Positions 31,484 to 42,195 of a stretch of 64,000 bases of DNA are shown in pieces. Location: the NCBI RefSeq assembly GCF_000376985.1, contig NZ_AQYA01000030.1:46422-110421 (forward strand), read 5' to 3'. Origin of the DNA: Streptococcus henryi DSM 19005 (GTDB lineage Bacteria; Bacillota; Bacilli; Lactobacillales; Streptococcaceae). Made by a program: the position numbers and the translations under genes. The notes under the pieces are model-generated. The model worked only from the letters and a program-made list of their open reading frames with translations. It made no database searches and was not told the origin of the DNA. How positions within the stretch are numbered: the first letter of the stretch is position 1; each line of letters begins with the position of its first letter.

Positions 31484-32362
31484 ATGTCCAGAAATGTAAC
31501 TGTTGCTGCTATTCAGATGCAGTGTTCAGCCCAAGTGGCTGATAATATCAAGACGGTAGAAAGATTGGTTCGTAAGGCTGCTGGTCAAGGAGCTCAAATC
31601 ATTCTCCTGCCAGAGCTCTTTGAAAGGCCTTATTTCTGCCAAGAACGCCAGTATGACTATTACAGTTATGCCCAGTCTGTAGAAGACAACACTGCCATTA
31701 AGCACTTCAAACCTATCGCCAAGGAATTGGAAGTGGTTCTGCCAATCAGCTTTTATGAAAAAGATGGCAATGTCCTTTACAATTCAGTTGCCGTCATCGA
31801 TGCGGATGGGGAGCTTTTGGGAGTTTATCGCAAGACTCATATCCCTGATGACCACTATTATCAAGAGAAGTTCTACTTTACCCCTGGAAATACCGGATTC
31901 AAGGTCTGGGAGACCCGATATGCTAAGATTGGAATTGGCATCTGCTGGGACCAATGGTTCCCAGAAACAGCCCGCTGCCTAGCTCTGAATGGGGCGGAGC
32001 TCCTCTTTTACCCAACAGCCATCGGTTCCGAGCCTATCTTAGATACTGATAGCATGGGGCATTGGCAAAGGACCATGCAGGGCCATTCTGCGGCCAATAT
32101 CATGCCAGTCATTGCGGCCAACCGCTTCGGCTTGGAGGAGGTATCTCCTTCTGAGGAAAATGGTGGCCAGACTTCAAGCCTCAACTTCTATGGTTCATCT
32201 TTCATGACTGATGAAACAGGCCTCATTATCGAGGAAGCAGGGCGAGAAGGAGAAGTTATTCTTCAGAGCACTTATGACCTGGATAAGGGAGCGGCAGAGC
32301 GCCTCAACTGGGGTCTCTTTAGAGATCGCAGGCCTCATATGTACAGCGCTATCACTAAATAA
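31484..32362 (+). CDS. aguB: N-carbamoylputrescine amidase AguB
   Basis: A 292-residue nitrilase-superfamily amidase that converts N-carbamoylputrescine to putrescine, CO2 and ammonia. The Glu-Lys-Cys triad is visible in LLPELFERP, YRKTHIPDD and GICWDQWFPE (C154). I take the ATG at 31484 (MSRNVTVAAIQM) over an in-frame GTG at 31475 that overlaps the likely binding site. It is the last gene of the polyamine cluster. Confidence 0.94.
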   Translation: MSRNVTVAAIQMQCSAQVADNIKTVERLVRKAAGQGAQIILLPELFERPYFCQERQYDYYSYAQSVEDNTAIKHFKPIAKELEVVLPISFYEKDGNVLYNSVAVIDADGELLGVYRKTHIPDDHYYQEKFYFTPGNTGFKVWETRYAKIGIGICWDQWFPETARCLALNGAELLFYPTAIGSEPILDTDSMGHWQRTMQGHSAANIMPVIAANRFGLEEVSPSEENGGQTSSLNFYGSSFMTDETGLIIEEAGREGEVILQSTYDLDKGAAERLNWGLFRDRRPHMYSAITK

Positions 32363-32434
32363 GTCCTATCAGAAAATTGAGCTTTCTCTAAAAATTGTGT
32401 ATGATTAAGCTATTATTTACAGTTGAGGTGAGTT

Positions 32435-32779
32435 ATGACAAGATATGAAGAAGCCGTTAGTGGTTTTGAACCAATTACAGTTGCTCAAGCGCGTGAGCGT
32501 ATTGCTAGTGAAGCTAAATTTATCCTTTTTATGGGCTATCCTACTTGCCCATTTTGTCAACGCTTTGTTCCAAAACTAAGTGTTGTAGCAAAAGAATCAG
32601 GCGCAAAAATTGCCTATATTAACAGTCAAGATTGGAGTCAGGCTGAGGATATTCAAGTCTTTCGTAAACGTTATGGGATTGCCACTGTCCCAGCACTTTT
32701 CGTGGCTGAAAATGGCGCTGCTAAAGTTGTTTGTGATTCTTCCTTGTCGCTAGATGACATTGAAGACTTTATATCTTAA
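32435..32779 (+). CDS. Thioredoxin-like protein (bacteriocin transport accessory protein family)
   Basis: A 114-residue small thioredoxin-fold protein with a CPFC active site near residue 37 in GYPTCPFCQRF and a cis-proline VPALF near 88. Similar proteins in streptococci are annotated as bacteriocin transport accessory proteins, but no bacteriocin gene is in view. No signal peptide is seen, so it should be cytoplasmic. GAGGTGA precedes the ATG. A terminator hairpin follows. Confidence 0.8.
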   Translation: MTRYEEAVSGFEPITVAQARERIASEAKFILFMGYPTCPFCQRFVPKLSVVAKESGAKIAYINSQDWSQAEDIQVFRKRYGIATVPALFVAENGAAKVVCDSSLSLDDIEDFIS

Positions 32780-32791
32780 TTATAAATGCAG

Positions 32792-32819
32792 AGAAGGCTG
32801 ATTTTATCAGTCTTTTCTT
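32792..32819 (+). terminator. Intrinsic terminator
   Basis: AAGGCTGA and TCAGTCTTTT form a stem around a TTTTA loop with a T-rich 3' end. Confidence 0.65.
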
Positions 32820-32882
32820 GCTATCTAAGCCTAATTTTGGTATAGTAAGATTTGACTTTTAAAAATTTGGAGGAAGACTAAA

Positions 32883-33239
32883 ATGCCATCAATGCTAATT
32901 ATGCTGGTTGTTATGGGTGGAATGATCTGGTTCATGCAACGTCAGCAAAAAAAACAAGCTGAAACACGTCAAAATCAATTAAATGCTATTCAAAAAGGTG
33001 ATGAAATCATCACGATCGGTGGAATGTATGCCATCGTTGACGAAGTGGATGTAGCGGCTAAAAAGATTGTCTTGGACGTTGACGGTGTCTATTTGACATT
33101 TGAGTTATCAGCAATTAAAACTGTTGTTACTAAAGCGGACCAAGCTGTAACGACTGTTGCAGAAGAAGTTGTTGAGGTTCAGGAAGATGCATCTGTTGAA
33201 GCAGATGATTCTTCAGATTCAGCAATTGAAGAAAACTAG
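32883..33239 (+). CDS. yajC: Preprotein translocase subunit YajC
   Basis: A 118-residue protein with one N-terminal membrane segment (residues about 2-18), a positive RQQKKQ stretch and the YajC core GDEIITIGGMYAIVDEV. The acidic C-terminal tail of repeated E, D and S is long. It associates with the SecDF/Sec translocon in the membrane. GGAGG lies before the ATG. A terminator follows. Confidence 0.9.
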   Translation: MPSMLIMLVVMGGMIWFMQRQQKKQAETRQNQLNAIQKGDEIITIGGMYAIVDEVDVAAKKIVLDVDGVYLTFELSAIKTVVTKADQAVTTVAEEVVEVQEDASVEADDSSDSAIEEN

Positions 33240-33314
33240 GGCTATCTGAAAATCAAAATCAAGCATCTGTAGCTCTTTTTGGTTTTCATTTTAATATAGA
33301 AACATTTAGGTGTG

Positions 33315-33345
33315 AAATCAGGTGGTTAGCCATCTGATTTTTTCA
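33315..33345 (+). terminator. Intrinsic terminator after yajC
   Basis: AAATCAGGTGG (33315-33325) pairs with CCATCTGATTT (33330-33340), followed by TTTT. Confidence 0.8.
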
Positions 33346-33398
33346 CGTTCAAGCAGAGTTAGACTGTTATAAAATTTATTTTATTTGACATTAAAATG

Positions 33399-33407
33399 TG
33401 GTAAAAT
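33399..33407 (+). promoter_or_regulatory. Extended -10 promoter of uppS
   Basis: TGGTAAAAT is a TGn extended -10 box about 30 bases before uppS. The TTGACA at 33385-33390 is only 11 bases upstream of it and is too close to serve as its -35 box. Confidence 0.5.
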
Positions 33408-33437
33408 AAAGAGAATAGTAACTTTTTAAGGATTTTT

Positions 33438-34190
33438 ATGCTAAATTTATTTAAGAAAAAAGAGCAATCCGTGACTTTGGACAAGATTCCAAATCATATC
33501 GGTATTATCATGGATGGTAATGGTCGTTGGGCTAAGAAACGGATGCAGCCACGTGTTATGGGACATAAAGCGGGGATGGATGCTCTTCAAGAAGTAACCA
33601 TTGCAGCATCAGAGTTAGGTGTTAAAGTGCTGACCGTTTATGCTTTCTCAACAGAAAACTGGACTCGACCGCAAGATGAAGTCAAGTTTATCATGAACCT
33701 ACCTGTTGAGTTTTTTGATAAATATGTTCCTGAGCTTCATAAAAATAACGTCCGTGTCCAAGTGATTGGAGAGACAAGTCGTCTTCCTAAGGATACATTT
33801 GAGGCTATGGAACGTGCGCGTGAGAAAACGAAGCATAATTCTGGTCTCATCCTTAACTTTGCATTGAATTATGGCGGTCGTGCTGAAATTACGAGTGCGG
33901 TTAAAGAGATTGCCCAAGATGTTTTAGATGCCAAATTGAATCCTGGTGATATTACAGAGGACCTCATTGCCAATTATCTAATGACTCACAGTCTCCCATA
34001 TCTGTATCGTGATCCTGATCTGATTATTCGTACTAGTGGGGAACTACGTCTCAGTAATTTTCTCCCTTGGCAATCGGCTTACAGTGAGTTCTACTTTACA
34101 CCTACATTGTGGCCTGATTTCAAAAAAGACGGCTTAATTGAGGCTATTACGGAGTACAACCGCCGTCACCGTCGATTTGGTGGGGTCTAG
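33438..34190 (+). CDS. uppS: Undecaprenyl diphosphate synthase UppS
   Basis: A 250-residue cis-prenyltransferase. IMDGNGRWAKKR near residue 25 is the pyrophosphate-binding motif with the catalytic aspartate, and RTSGELRLSNFLPWQ near 200 is the second signature. It makes C55 undecaprenyl diphosphate, the lipid carrier for peptidoglycan and surface polysaccharides. cdsA follows 14 bases later, as in other Firmicutes. AAGGA precedes the start. Confidence 0.96.
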   Translation: MLNLFKKKEQSVTLDKIPNHIGIIMDGNGRWAKKRMQPRVMGHKAGMDALQEVTIAASELGVKVLTVYAFSTENWTRPQDEVKFIMNLPVEFFDKYVPELHKNNVRVQVIGETSRLPKDTFEAMERAREKTKHNSGLILNFALNYGGRAEITSAVKEIAQDVLDAKLNPGDITEDLIANYLMTHSLPYLYRDPDLIIRTSGELRLSNFLPWQSAYSEFYFTPTLWPDFKKDGLIEAITEYNRRHRRFGGV

Positions 34191-34204
34191 AAAAGAGGAA
34201 ACTT

Positions 34205-34999
34205 ATGCAACAACGTGTGATTTGGGGTGCGATAGCCCTCGCTGTTTTCCTTCCCTTTTTGATTTTGGGAGGATTATCGTTTCAATTTTTTGTAGGGCTG
34301 CTAGCTATGATTGGTGTTGCTGAAATGCTACGCATGAAAGGCTTAGAATTCTTTTCATTTGAAGGTGTTCTAGCTATGCTAGGGGCATTTGTGCTCACTG
34401 TTCCGCTTGACAATTACTTAACTTTCCTTCCTATCGATTCTAGTTTTGCAGCTTTTGGTTTGGTAGTATTCTTACTCTTGGCTGGAACTGTTATCAATAG
34501 CAGTGCTTATTCATTTGATGATGCTAGCTTTCCAATTGCAGCTAGTCTCTATGTGGGAATTGGTTTCCATAACTTGGTGACTGCACGCATGGATGGCTTG
34601 AATAAGGTTATCTTGGCCCTCTTTATTGTCTGGGCGACTGATATTGGTGCCTACATGATTGGTAAGCAATTTGGTAAACATAAATTATTGCCAAGTGTTT
34701 CACCTAATAAGACTATTGAGGGAAGTTTAGGAGGAATCCTATCAGCTATGGTCGTAGGGGCTATCTTTATGGCTTTCGATAAAACTGTTTATGCTCCTCA
34801 TAATTTCCTTGTAATGTTAGTCTTGGTAGCGCTGTTTAGTGTTTTTGGTCAATTTGGTGATCTAGTTGAAAGTGCCATTAAGCGTCATTTTGGTGTCAAA
34901 GATTCTGGAAAATTGATACCAGGTCATGGTGGCGTTTTAGATCGCTTCGACAGCATGATTTTTGTTTTCCCAATTATGCATCTATTTGGCCTGTTTTAA
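34205..34999 (+). CDS. cdsA: Phosphatidate cytidylyltransferase CdsA
   Basis: A 264-residue multi-spanning membrane enzyme that forms CDP-diacylglycerol from CTP and phosphatidate, the branch point of phospholipid synthesis. The C-terminal signature KDSGKLIPGHGGVLDRFDSM is present near residue 228. It lies between uppS and rseP, a conserved order. GAGG precedes the ATG. Confidence 0.95.
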   Translation: MQQRVIWGAIALAVFLPFLILGGLSFQFFVGLLAMIGVAEMLRMKGLEFFSFEGVLAMLGAFVLTVPLDNYLTFLPIDSSFAAFGLVVFLLLAGTVINSSAYSFDDASFPIAASLYVGIGFHNLVTARMDGLNKVILALFIVWATDIGAYMIGKQFGKHKLLPSVSPNKTIEGSLGGILSAMVVGAIFMAFDKTVYAPHNFLVMLVLVALFSVFGQFGDLVESAIKRHFGVKDSGKLIPGHGGVLDRFDSMIFVFPIMHLFGLF

Positions 35000-35120
35000 G
35001 CTAACAGCCTACGAAAGTATTGCAAGGTGAATTTTTCTGCAATGCTTTGATTGGAGTGTATTAGGCAAGCTCGGAAAAATGTGACAATAATTGCTTGTTT
35101 AAATACTGGAAAGGAAATTC

Positions 35121-36383
35121 ATGCTAGGTATTTTAACCTTTATCATTATATTTGGAATTTTAGTGCTGGTCCATGAATTTGGACACTTCTATTTTGCTAA
35201 AAAATCAGGTATCTTAGTGCGAGAATTCGCAATTGGTATGGGACCTAAAATTTTCTCTCATACTGATAAAGAAGGTACAGTTTATACAGTACGTATTCTC
35301 CCTTTGGGTGGCTATGTTCGTATGGCAGGATGGGGAGATGACACCACTGAAATTAAGACCGGTACGCCTGCTAGTTTGTCTTTGAATGCAGAAGGACAAG
35401 TTACTCGGATAAACTTGTCTAAAAAACAGCTGGATATGACTAGTCTTCCGATGAATGTTCTGACATATGACTTAGAAGATACACTTGAAATTACAGGTCT
35501 TGTTATTGATGAGACAAAGACCTTTCCTGTGAGTCATGATGCTACAATAGTAGAAGAAGATGGTACAGAGATTCGTATAGCTCCACTAGATGTTCAATAT
35601 CAAAATGCAACTATTTGGGGCCGTCTGATTACCAACTTTGCTGGTCCAATGAATAATTTCATTCTCGGGACCTTTGTATTTATCCTTCTAGTCTTCTTAC
35701 AAGGCGGTGTTCAAGATGAGACAACCAACGCTGTTCAGGTTACGAATGATGGAGCTATGGCGGCAGCTGGTGTGGTATCAGGTGATCGTGTTCTGGAGAT
35801 TGAAGGTTATAAAGTCTCAAACTGGGCTGACTTGACTGAAGCTGTTGATAAAGCGACAGCAGATATTTCACAAGGGGATGAACTAGAAGTTGTTGTTGAA
35901 ACATCAGATGGGACCAGTAAAACCTTGAGTGTGAAGCCTATTGAGCAAGAAGGTAGATTCTATGTTGGTGTCATGCCGGGGCTTAAAACTGGTTTTTTGG
36001 ATAAAGTAACTGGTGGTTTTGTTTATGCATGGCGTTCTGCAACTGCAATTATCACTGCCTTGAAGAATCTCATTGCCCAATTTAGTTTAGATAAATTAGG
36101 TGGCCCAGTGGCTATGTATCAAATGTCAAATCAAGCAGCACAGAATGGTATTGAAGATGTTTTGATGTTGATGGCTATGTTATCTATGAACTTGGGTATC
36201 TTTAACCTCATTCCTATTCCTGCTCTGGACGGTGGTAAGATTTTGATTAATTTCATCGAACTTATCCGTCGCAAACCACTTAAACAAGAGACAGAAACTT
36301 ACATCACTTTATTTGGTGTTGTTATCATGGTGGTCTTGATGATAGCTGTGACTTGGAATGATATTATGAGAGTTTTCTTCTAA
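35121..36383 (+). CDS. rseP: Site-2 intramembrane metalloprotease RseP/Eep
   Basis: A 420-residue membrane zinc protease. The catalytic HEFGH lies near residue 18, a PDZ domain spans about 195-270 and the second metal-ligand motif is [13 protein letters not shown] near 372. In streptococci and enterococci this protease (Eep) processes signal peptides, pheromone precursors and anti-sigma factors within the membrane. GGAAAGGAA precedes the ATG. Confidence 0.94.
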   Translation: MLGILTFIIIFGILVLVHEFGHFYFAKKSGILVREFAIGMGPKIFSHTDKEGTVYTVRILPLGGYVRMAGWGDDTTEIKTGTPASLSLNAEGQVTRINLSKKQLDMTSLPMNVLTYDLEDTLEITGLVIDETKTFPVSHDATIVEEDGTEIRIAPLDVQYQNATIWGRLITNFAGPMNNFILGTFVFILLVFLQGGVQDETTNAVQVTNDGAMAAAGVVSGDRVLEIEGYKVSNWADLTEAVDKATADISQGDELEVVVETSDGTSKTLSVKPIEQEGRFYVGVMPGLKTGFLDKVTGGFVYAWRSATAIITALKNLIAQFSLDKLGGPVAMYQMSNQAAQNGIEDVLMLMAMLSMNLGIFNLIPIPALDGGKILINFIELIRRKPLKQETETYITLFGVVIMVVLMIAVTWNDIMRVFF

Positions 36384-36466
36384 ATCTTTGATAAACACTA
36401 AAAGTAAGAATAATTTTTAAAAATAGTTAATTGAAATGAAAGGAATACAGGGTTATAAAGGATTAA

Positions 36467-38338
<1,872 letters not shown>

Positions 38339-38380
38339 ACATGATTGAGTGAAGGCTGTCCAAATGATTAAAAATAATAT

Positions 38381-38409
38381 TTGACAAATTGATAAACTTA
38401 GTTTATAGT
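38381..38409 (+). promoter_or_regulatory. pyrG promoter
   Basis: TTGACA (38381-38386) and TATAGT (38404-38409) with a 17-base spacer. The expected start of transcription is GGGC at 38417-38420, the initial sequence known to allow reiterative G addition at pyrG promoters of Gram-positive bacteria. Confidence 0.85.
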
Positions 38410-38416
38410 TTTGTTT

Positions 38417-38479
38417 GGGCACCTCATTCGAGGTCAGATTAAAAAGCTTCCTGGAAACAGGGAGCTATTTTTGTTTTTT
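38417..38479 (+). promoter_or_regulatory. pyrG leader attenuator controlled by reiterative transcription
   Basis: The leader starts GGGCACCTC. AGCTTCCTG (38445-38453) pairs with CAGGGAGCT (38458-38466) around a GAAA loop and is followed by TTTTTGTTTTTT, an intrinsic terminator. In B. subtilis and L. lactis pyrG, low CTP makes polymerase stutter at GGGC and add extra G residues; the poly-G then pairs with the pyrimidine-rich left arm and prevents termination. CTTCC in the left arm here could serve that purpose. Sequence features are seen; the mechanism follows from those homologous leaders. Confidence 0.8.
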
Positions 38480-38539
38480 CTCCCAGATTTAAATTGAAGA
38501 ATGTGGCTTTTATCCGAGCCACGAATCATGGAGGTCAAT

Positions 38540-40144
38540 ATGACAAAATACATTTTTGTAACAGGCGGAGTAGTATCATCTATCGGTAAAGGTATTGTGG
38601 CAGCGAGCCTGGGGAGATTGCTAAAAAATCGAGGTCTTAAAGTAACAATTCAAAAATTTGATCCTTATATTAACATTGATCCGGGGACTATGAGCCCTTA
38701 TCAGCATGGTGAAGTCTATGTGACAGACGATGGTGCAGAGACTGACCTTGACTTGGGACATTACGAGCGTTTTATTGATATCAATCTTAATCAGTATTCA
38801 AATGTAACGACAGGGAAAATCTACAGTGAAGTTCTCCGAAAAGAACGTAAAGGAGAATATTTAGGAGCAACGGTACAAGTTATTCCTCATATTACAGATG
38901 CATTGAAAGACAAAATCAAGCGAGCAGCATCAACAACAGACTCTGATGTTATTATTACTGAAGTTGGGGGAACAGTTGGTGATATCGAAAGTTTGCCGTT
39001 CTTGGAGGCGCTCCGTCAAATGAAAGCTGATGTTGGTGCCGAAAATGTCATGTATATCCACACTACGCTTCTTCCATATTTGAAAGCAGCAGGCGAAATG
39101 AAAACGAAACCTACGCAACATTCAGTTAAAGAATTACGAGGTTTAGGAATTCAACCTAATATGTTGGTTATTCGTACCGAGCAACCCGTAGATCAAGGGA
39201 TTAAAAATAAATTGGCACAATTCTGTGATGTAGCTCCAGAGGCTGTCATTGAATCAATGGATGTTGAGCATATTTATCAAGTACCGCTTAATATGCAGGC
39301 ACAAGGGATGGACCAAATTGTTTGTGATCACTTGAAATTGGATGCGCCGGCAGCAAATATGACAGAATGGTCAGCAATGGTTGATAAAGTACTTAACCTC
39401 AAAAAGACAACAAAAATAGCCTTAGTAGGTAAATATGTCGAATTGCCTGATGCTTACTTGTCAGTGGTAGAGGCACTTAAACATTCAGGTTACGTTAATA
39501 ACTCAGCCATTGACCTTAAATGGGTTAATGCTAATGATGTGACTGAGGAAAATGCAGCAGAGCTTCTAAGCGATGCAGATGGAATTATTGTCCCAGGTGG
39601 CTTTGGACAACGTGGTACAGAAGGAAAGATTCAAGCAATTCGCTACGCACGTGAAAATGATGTTCCTATGCTAGGGATTTGTCTAGGAATGCAATTAACC
39701 TGTGTCGAATTTGCCCGCAATGTGCTTAACATGGAAGGTGCAAATTCAGCAGAACTTAATCCTGAAACCAACTACCCAATTATTGATATCATGCGTGATC
39801 AAATTGATATTGAGGATATGGGAGGAACACTCCGACTTGGACTTTATCCATGTAAATTGAAACCAGGTTCTAAGGTGGCGGCTGCCTATAATAACCAAGA
39901 AGTTGTACAACGTCGTCATCGCCATCGTTATGAATTCAATACAAAATTCCGTCAACAATTTGAAGAAGCTGGTTTTGTATTCTCAGGTGTTTCACCCGAT
40001 AATCGCTTGATGGAAGTTGTCGAGTTACCAGATAAGAAATTCTTTGTAGCTGCACAATATCATCCAGAGCTTCATAGCCGTCCAAATCGTCCAGAAGAAC
40101 TCTACACGGCATTTATTACTGCAGCAGTCGAAAATCATAAATAA
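38540..40144 (+). CDS. pyrG: CTP synthase PyrG
   Basis: A 534-residue enzyme that aminates UTP to CTP using glutamine. The N-terminal synthase domain starts [18 protein letters not shown]; the glutamine amidotransferase domain, from about residue 290, contains the nucleophile in MLGICLGMQ and the HPELHSRP end. I choose the ATG at 38540 behind GGAGG; the frame is open upstream but that part overlaps the leader. The rpoE gene that precedes pyrG in several streptococci is absent here. Confidence 0.97.
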   Translation: MTKYIFVTGGVVSSIGKGIVAASLGRLLKNRGLKVTIQKFDPYINIDPGTMSPYQHGEVYVTDDGAETDLDLGHYERFIDINLNQYSNVTTGKIYSEVLRKERKGEYLGATVQVIPHITDALKDKIKRAASTTDSDVIITEVGGTVGDIESLPFLEALRQMKADVGAENVMYIHTTLLPYLKAAGEMKTKPTQHSVKELRGLGIQPNMLVIRTEQPVDQGIKNKLAQFCDVAPEAVIESMDVEHIYQVPLNMQAQGMDQIVCDHLKLDAPAANMTEWSAMVDKVLNLKKTTKIALVGKYVELPDAYLSVVEALKHSGYVNNSAIDLKWVNANDVTEENAAELLSDADGIIVPGGFGQRGTEGKIQAIRYARENDVPMLGICLGMQLTCVEFARNVLNMEGANSAELNPETNYPIIDIMRDQIDIEDMGGTLRLGLYPCKLKPGSKVAAAYNNQEVVQRRHRHRYEFNTKFRQQFEEAGFVFSGVSPDNRLMEVVELPDKKFFVAAQYHPELHSRPNRPEELYTAFITAAVENHK

Positions 40145-40150
40145 TTAAGA

Positions 40151-40181
40151 AAGAAATAGTTTAGGCTATTTCTTTTTTTAA
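40151..40181 (+). terminator. Intrinsic terminator after pyrG
   Basis: AAGAAATAG pairs with CTATTTCTT across TTTAGG, followed by a T run. Confidence 0.85.
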
Positions 40182-40204
40182 TAAATTGCTGTAAAATACA
40201 GGGT

Positions 40205-41134
40205 ATGAAAAAGATTCGATTATCAAAGTTAATACCTTTTCTTATTTTGATTGCCTTTTTAATATCTCTTGGCGCAAGTTTTTACTTCTTCCGTGTTGCT
40301 CAAATCCGAGAAGACAAATCCTTTATCAACAGCTCATCAAGAAAGAAAGACAACCCGCTCTATGTTTATGAGCAATATTTTGACAGTCTAGAAAAAACAA
40401 CTCTTCAAATGACTAACCAAGGCCTAAATCAAGTTGCTTGGTATGTGCCGGCTGATAAAGAAACAGACAAGACTGTTATTGTTGTTCATGGTTTTGTCAG
40501 TAGCAAGGAAGATATGAAACCTTATGCATGGCTTTTCCATGATTTGGGGTATAATGTCCTGATGCCAGATAATATGGCTCATGGAGACAGTCAAGGTCGT
40601 ATCATTGGATACGGTTGGAATGACCGTTTGAATCTTGTAAAATGGGCAGAGCTATTAGTAGATAAAAATCCTTCAAGCCAAATCACACTTTTTGGTCTTT
40701 CAATGGGAGCAGCAACTGTTATGATGGCAAGTGGGGAGAAAGAACTACCTAAACAAGTTGTCAATATAATAGAAGATTGTGGCTATAACAGCGTCTGGGA
40801 AGAACTGAAGTACCAGGCTAAAGATATGTATGATCTACCAGCTTTCCCAATTCTTTATGAAGTATCTGCGCTATCAAAAATTAGAGCAGGTTTCTCATAT
40901 GGTCAAGCAAGTAGCGTAGAGCAATTAAAGAAAAATAATCTTCCTGTTCTCTTCATTCATGGTGATGCAGATAAGTTTGTTCCAACAGACATGGTTTATG
41001 ATAATTATAAAGCTACACAAGGATACAAAGAGCTTTATATTGTTAAAGGTGCAAAACATGCCAAATCCTTTGAAACAGACCCTGAAACCTACCGAGAAAC
41101 AATTTCAAATTTTTTGAAAAAAAGTGAAAAATAG
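40205..41134 (+). CDS. Membrane-anchored alpha/beta hydrolase
   Basis: A 309-residue protein with one N-terminal membrane segment (residues about 8-29) and an extracytoplasmic or membrane-attached alpha/beta-hydrolase domain. The catalytic triad candidates are the serine in GLSMGAA near residue 162, the aspartate in HGDADKFVP near 262, and the histidine in GAKHAKSFE near 287. It resembles YqkD/FrsA-like cinnamoyl-esterase-type hydrolases; the substrate is unknown. Its last codons overlap the region just before the tRNA promoter. Confidence 0.8.
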   Translation: MKKIRLSKLIPFLILIAFLISLGASFYFFRVAQIREDKSFINSSSRKKDNPLYVYEQYFDSLEKTTLQMTNQGLNQVAWYVPADKETDKTVIVVHGFVSSKEDMKPYAWLFHDLGYNVLMPDNMAHGDSQGRIIGYGWNDRLNLVKWAELLVDKNPSSQITLFGLSMGAATVMMASGEKELPKQVVNIIEDCGYNSVWEELKYQAKDMYDLPAFPILYEVSALSKIRAGFSYGQASSVEQLKKNNLPVLFIHGDADKFVPTDMVYDNYKATQGYKELYIVKGAKHAKSFETDPETYRETISNFLKKSEK

Positions 41135-41136
41135 TG

Positions 41137-41165
41137 TTGACATCGTTCCTACCACCTGATATAAT
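41137..41165 (+). promoter_or_regulatory. tRNA-Leu promoter
   Basis: Consensus TTGACA (41137-41142) and TATAAT (41160-41165), 17-base spacer, starting 22 bases ahead of the tRNA. Confidence 0.85.
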
Positions 41166-41186
41166 AATTTATGTTGTTAAGGAACA

Positions 41187-41272
41187 GCGGGGATGGCGGA
41201 ATTGGCAGACGCGCAGGACTAAGGATCCTGTGGCCGCTTTAGGCCGTGTGGGTTCAAGTCCCACTCTCCGCA
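41187..41272 (+). tRNA. tRNA-Leu (anticodon AAG)
   Basis: An 86-base class II tRNA. The acceptor stem is GCGGGGA/TCTCCGC, the anticodon stem CAGGA/TCCTG encloses loop CTAAGGA with anticodon AAG, a long variable arm follows (GGCCGCTTTAGGCC), and the T arm contains GGTTCAAGTCC. The 3' CCA is not encoded. A UNN-type read is excluded by the stem pairing. Confidence 0.95.
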
Positions 41273-41278
41273 TCGTAA

Positions 41279-41306
41279 CCGAGCCTAGCCAAGGGCTCGG
41301 TTTTTT
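41279..41306 (+). terminator. Intrinsic terminator after tRNA-Leu
   Basis: CCGAGCC (41279-41285) and GGCTCGG (41294-41300) followed by six T. Confidence 0.9.
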
Positions 41307-41402
41307 AATGCCTGATAGTAATTCAGATAATATGATTTTCAGGCAGGTTTAGCATTTTAGAGGAAGAAGCAAAGTTTATTTGATTTTCTTGATAGATTTA
41401 TC

Positions 41403-41431
41403 TTGCTTATTCCTGTTTAATGTGTTAAAAT
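41403..41431 (+). promoter_or_regulatory. rpmB promoter
   Basis: TTGCTT (41403-41408) and TAAAAT (41426-41431) with a 17-base spacer and a TGT extension before the -10 box. Confidence 0.7.
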
Positions 41432-41486
41432 TTTATGGTATGTGGTGTTATACACCCTTAATCTAAGCAGGAGGACGCAGATAATC

Positions 41487-41675
41487 ATGGCTAAAGTTTG
41501 TTATTTTACAGGTCGTAAAACTGTATCAGGAAACAACCGCTCACACGCAATGAACCAAACAAAACGTACAGTTAAACCAAATCTTCAAAAAGTAACTGTT
41601 CTTATCGATGGAAAACCTAAAAAAGTTTGGGCATCAGCTCGTGCGCTTAAATCTGGTAAAGTAGAACGCGTATAA
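41487..41675 (+). CDS. rpmB: 50S ribosomal protein L28
   Basis: A 62-residue basic ribosomal protein starting [12 protein letters not shown], the standard L28 N-terminus. The ATG at 41487 lies behind AGGAGG; the frame is open further upstream, but that would add residues not found in L28. Monocistronic, with its own promoter and terminator. Confidence 0.97.
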   Translation: MAKVCYFTGRKTVSGNNRSHAMNQTKRTVKPNLQKVTVLIDGKPKKVWASARALKSGKVERV

Positions 41676-41680
41676 AAACC

Positions 41681-41706
41681 AAAAGCCTCTCAACAGGCTT
41701 TTTTGT
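41681..41706 (+). terminator. Intrinsic terminator after rpmB
   Basis: AAAAGCCT and AGGCTTTT form the stem around CTCAAC, followed by TT. Confidence 0.85.
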
Positions 41707-41769
41707 TTGTTTTGAAAAAATATGAAAACGTTAAAATAACGGGTTCGCGCTTTCAAATGCCTATATTTT

Positions 41770-41798
41770 TTTACAAGACGGCTAAGATATGATAGAAT
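41770..41798 (+). promoter_or_regulatory. Promoter of the YloU-FakA operon
   Basis: TTTACA (41770-41775) and TAGAAT (41793-41798) with a 17-base spacer. Confidence 0.7.
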
Positions 41799-41829
41799 AG
41801 AGTGATAAAAACTTGAGAGGTAGTCAACT

Positions 41830-42195
41830 ATGACTGTAAAAATTAATACAAAAGATGGTCAGATTGAGCTATCAGATGACGTTATTGCAACTGTCGTTGG
41901 TGGTTCAGCAACAGAAATTTTTGGCGTTGTCGGTATGGCAAGTAAAAGTGCTATTCGAGATAATGTTCAGGCTCTATTGCGCCGTGAAAACTATGCTAAA
42001 GGTGTTGTTGTCAAAGCAACTGAAACAGGGATTTCTGTTGATGTCTATACAGTGATGTCATACGGTGTTAAAATCTCTGAAGTATCAAAAAACATCCAAG
42101 AACGCGTGAAATTTAATCTTGAAAATCAGCTCGGCCTAACTGCTGATATGGTGAATGTTTACGTTCAAAATATTAAAGTTGTAGGAGAAAACTAG
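41830..42195 (+). CDS. Asp23/Gls24 family protein (YloU-like)
   Basis: A 121-residue cytoplasmic protein of the alkaline-shock Asp23 family, showing the ELSDDVIATVVGGSATEIFGVVGMA core. The function is poorly defined; the gene is nearly always next to a fatty-acid-kinase gene, as here. The downstream start codon overlaps its stop by one base, indicating tight coupling. GAGGTAG precedes the ATG. Confidence 0.88.
   Translation: MTVKINTKDGQIELSDDVIATVVGGSATEIFGVVGMASKSAIRDNVQALLRRENYAKGVVVKATETGISVDVYTVMSYGVKISEVSKNIQERVKFNLENQLGLTADMVNVYVQNIKVVGEN

Noticed and set aside
41134..41352. An open frame crossing the tRNA-Leu gene
   Set aside because: The DNA is fully explained by the tRNA, its promoter and terminator.
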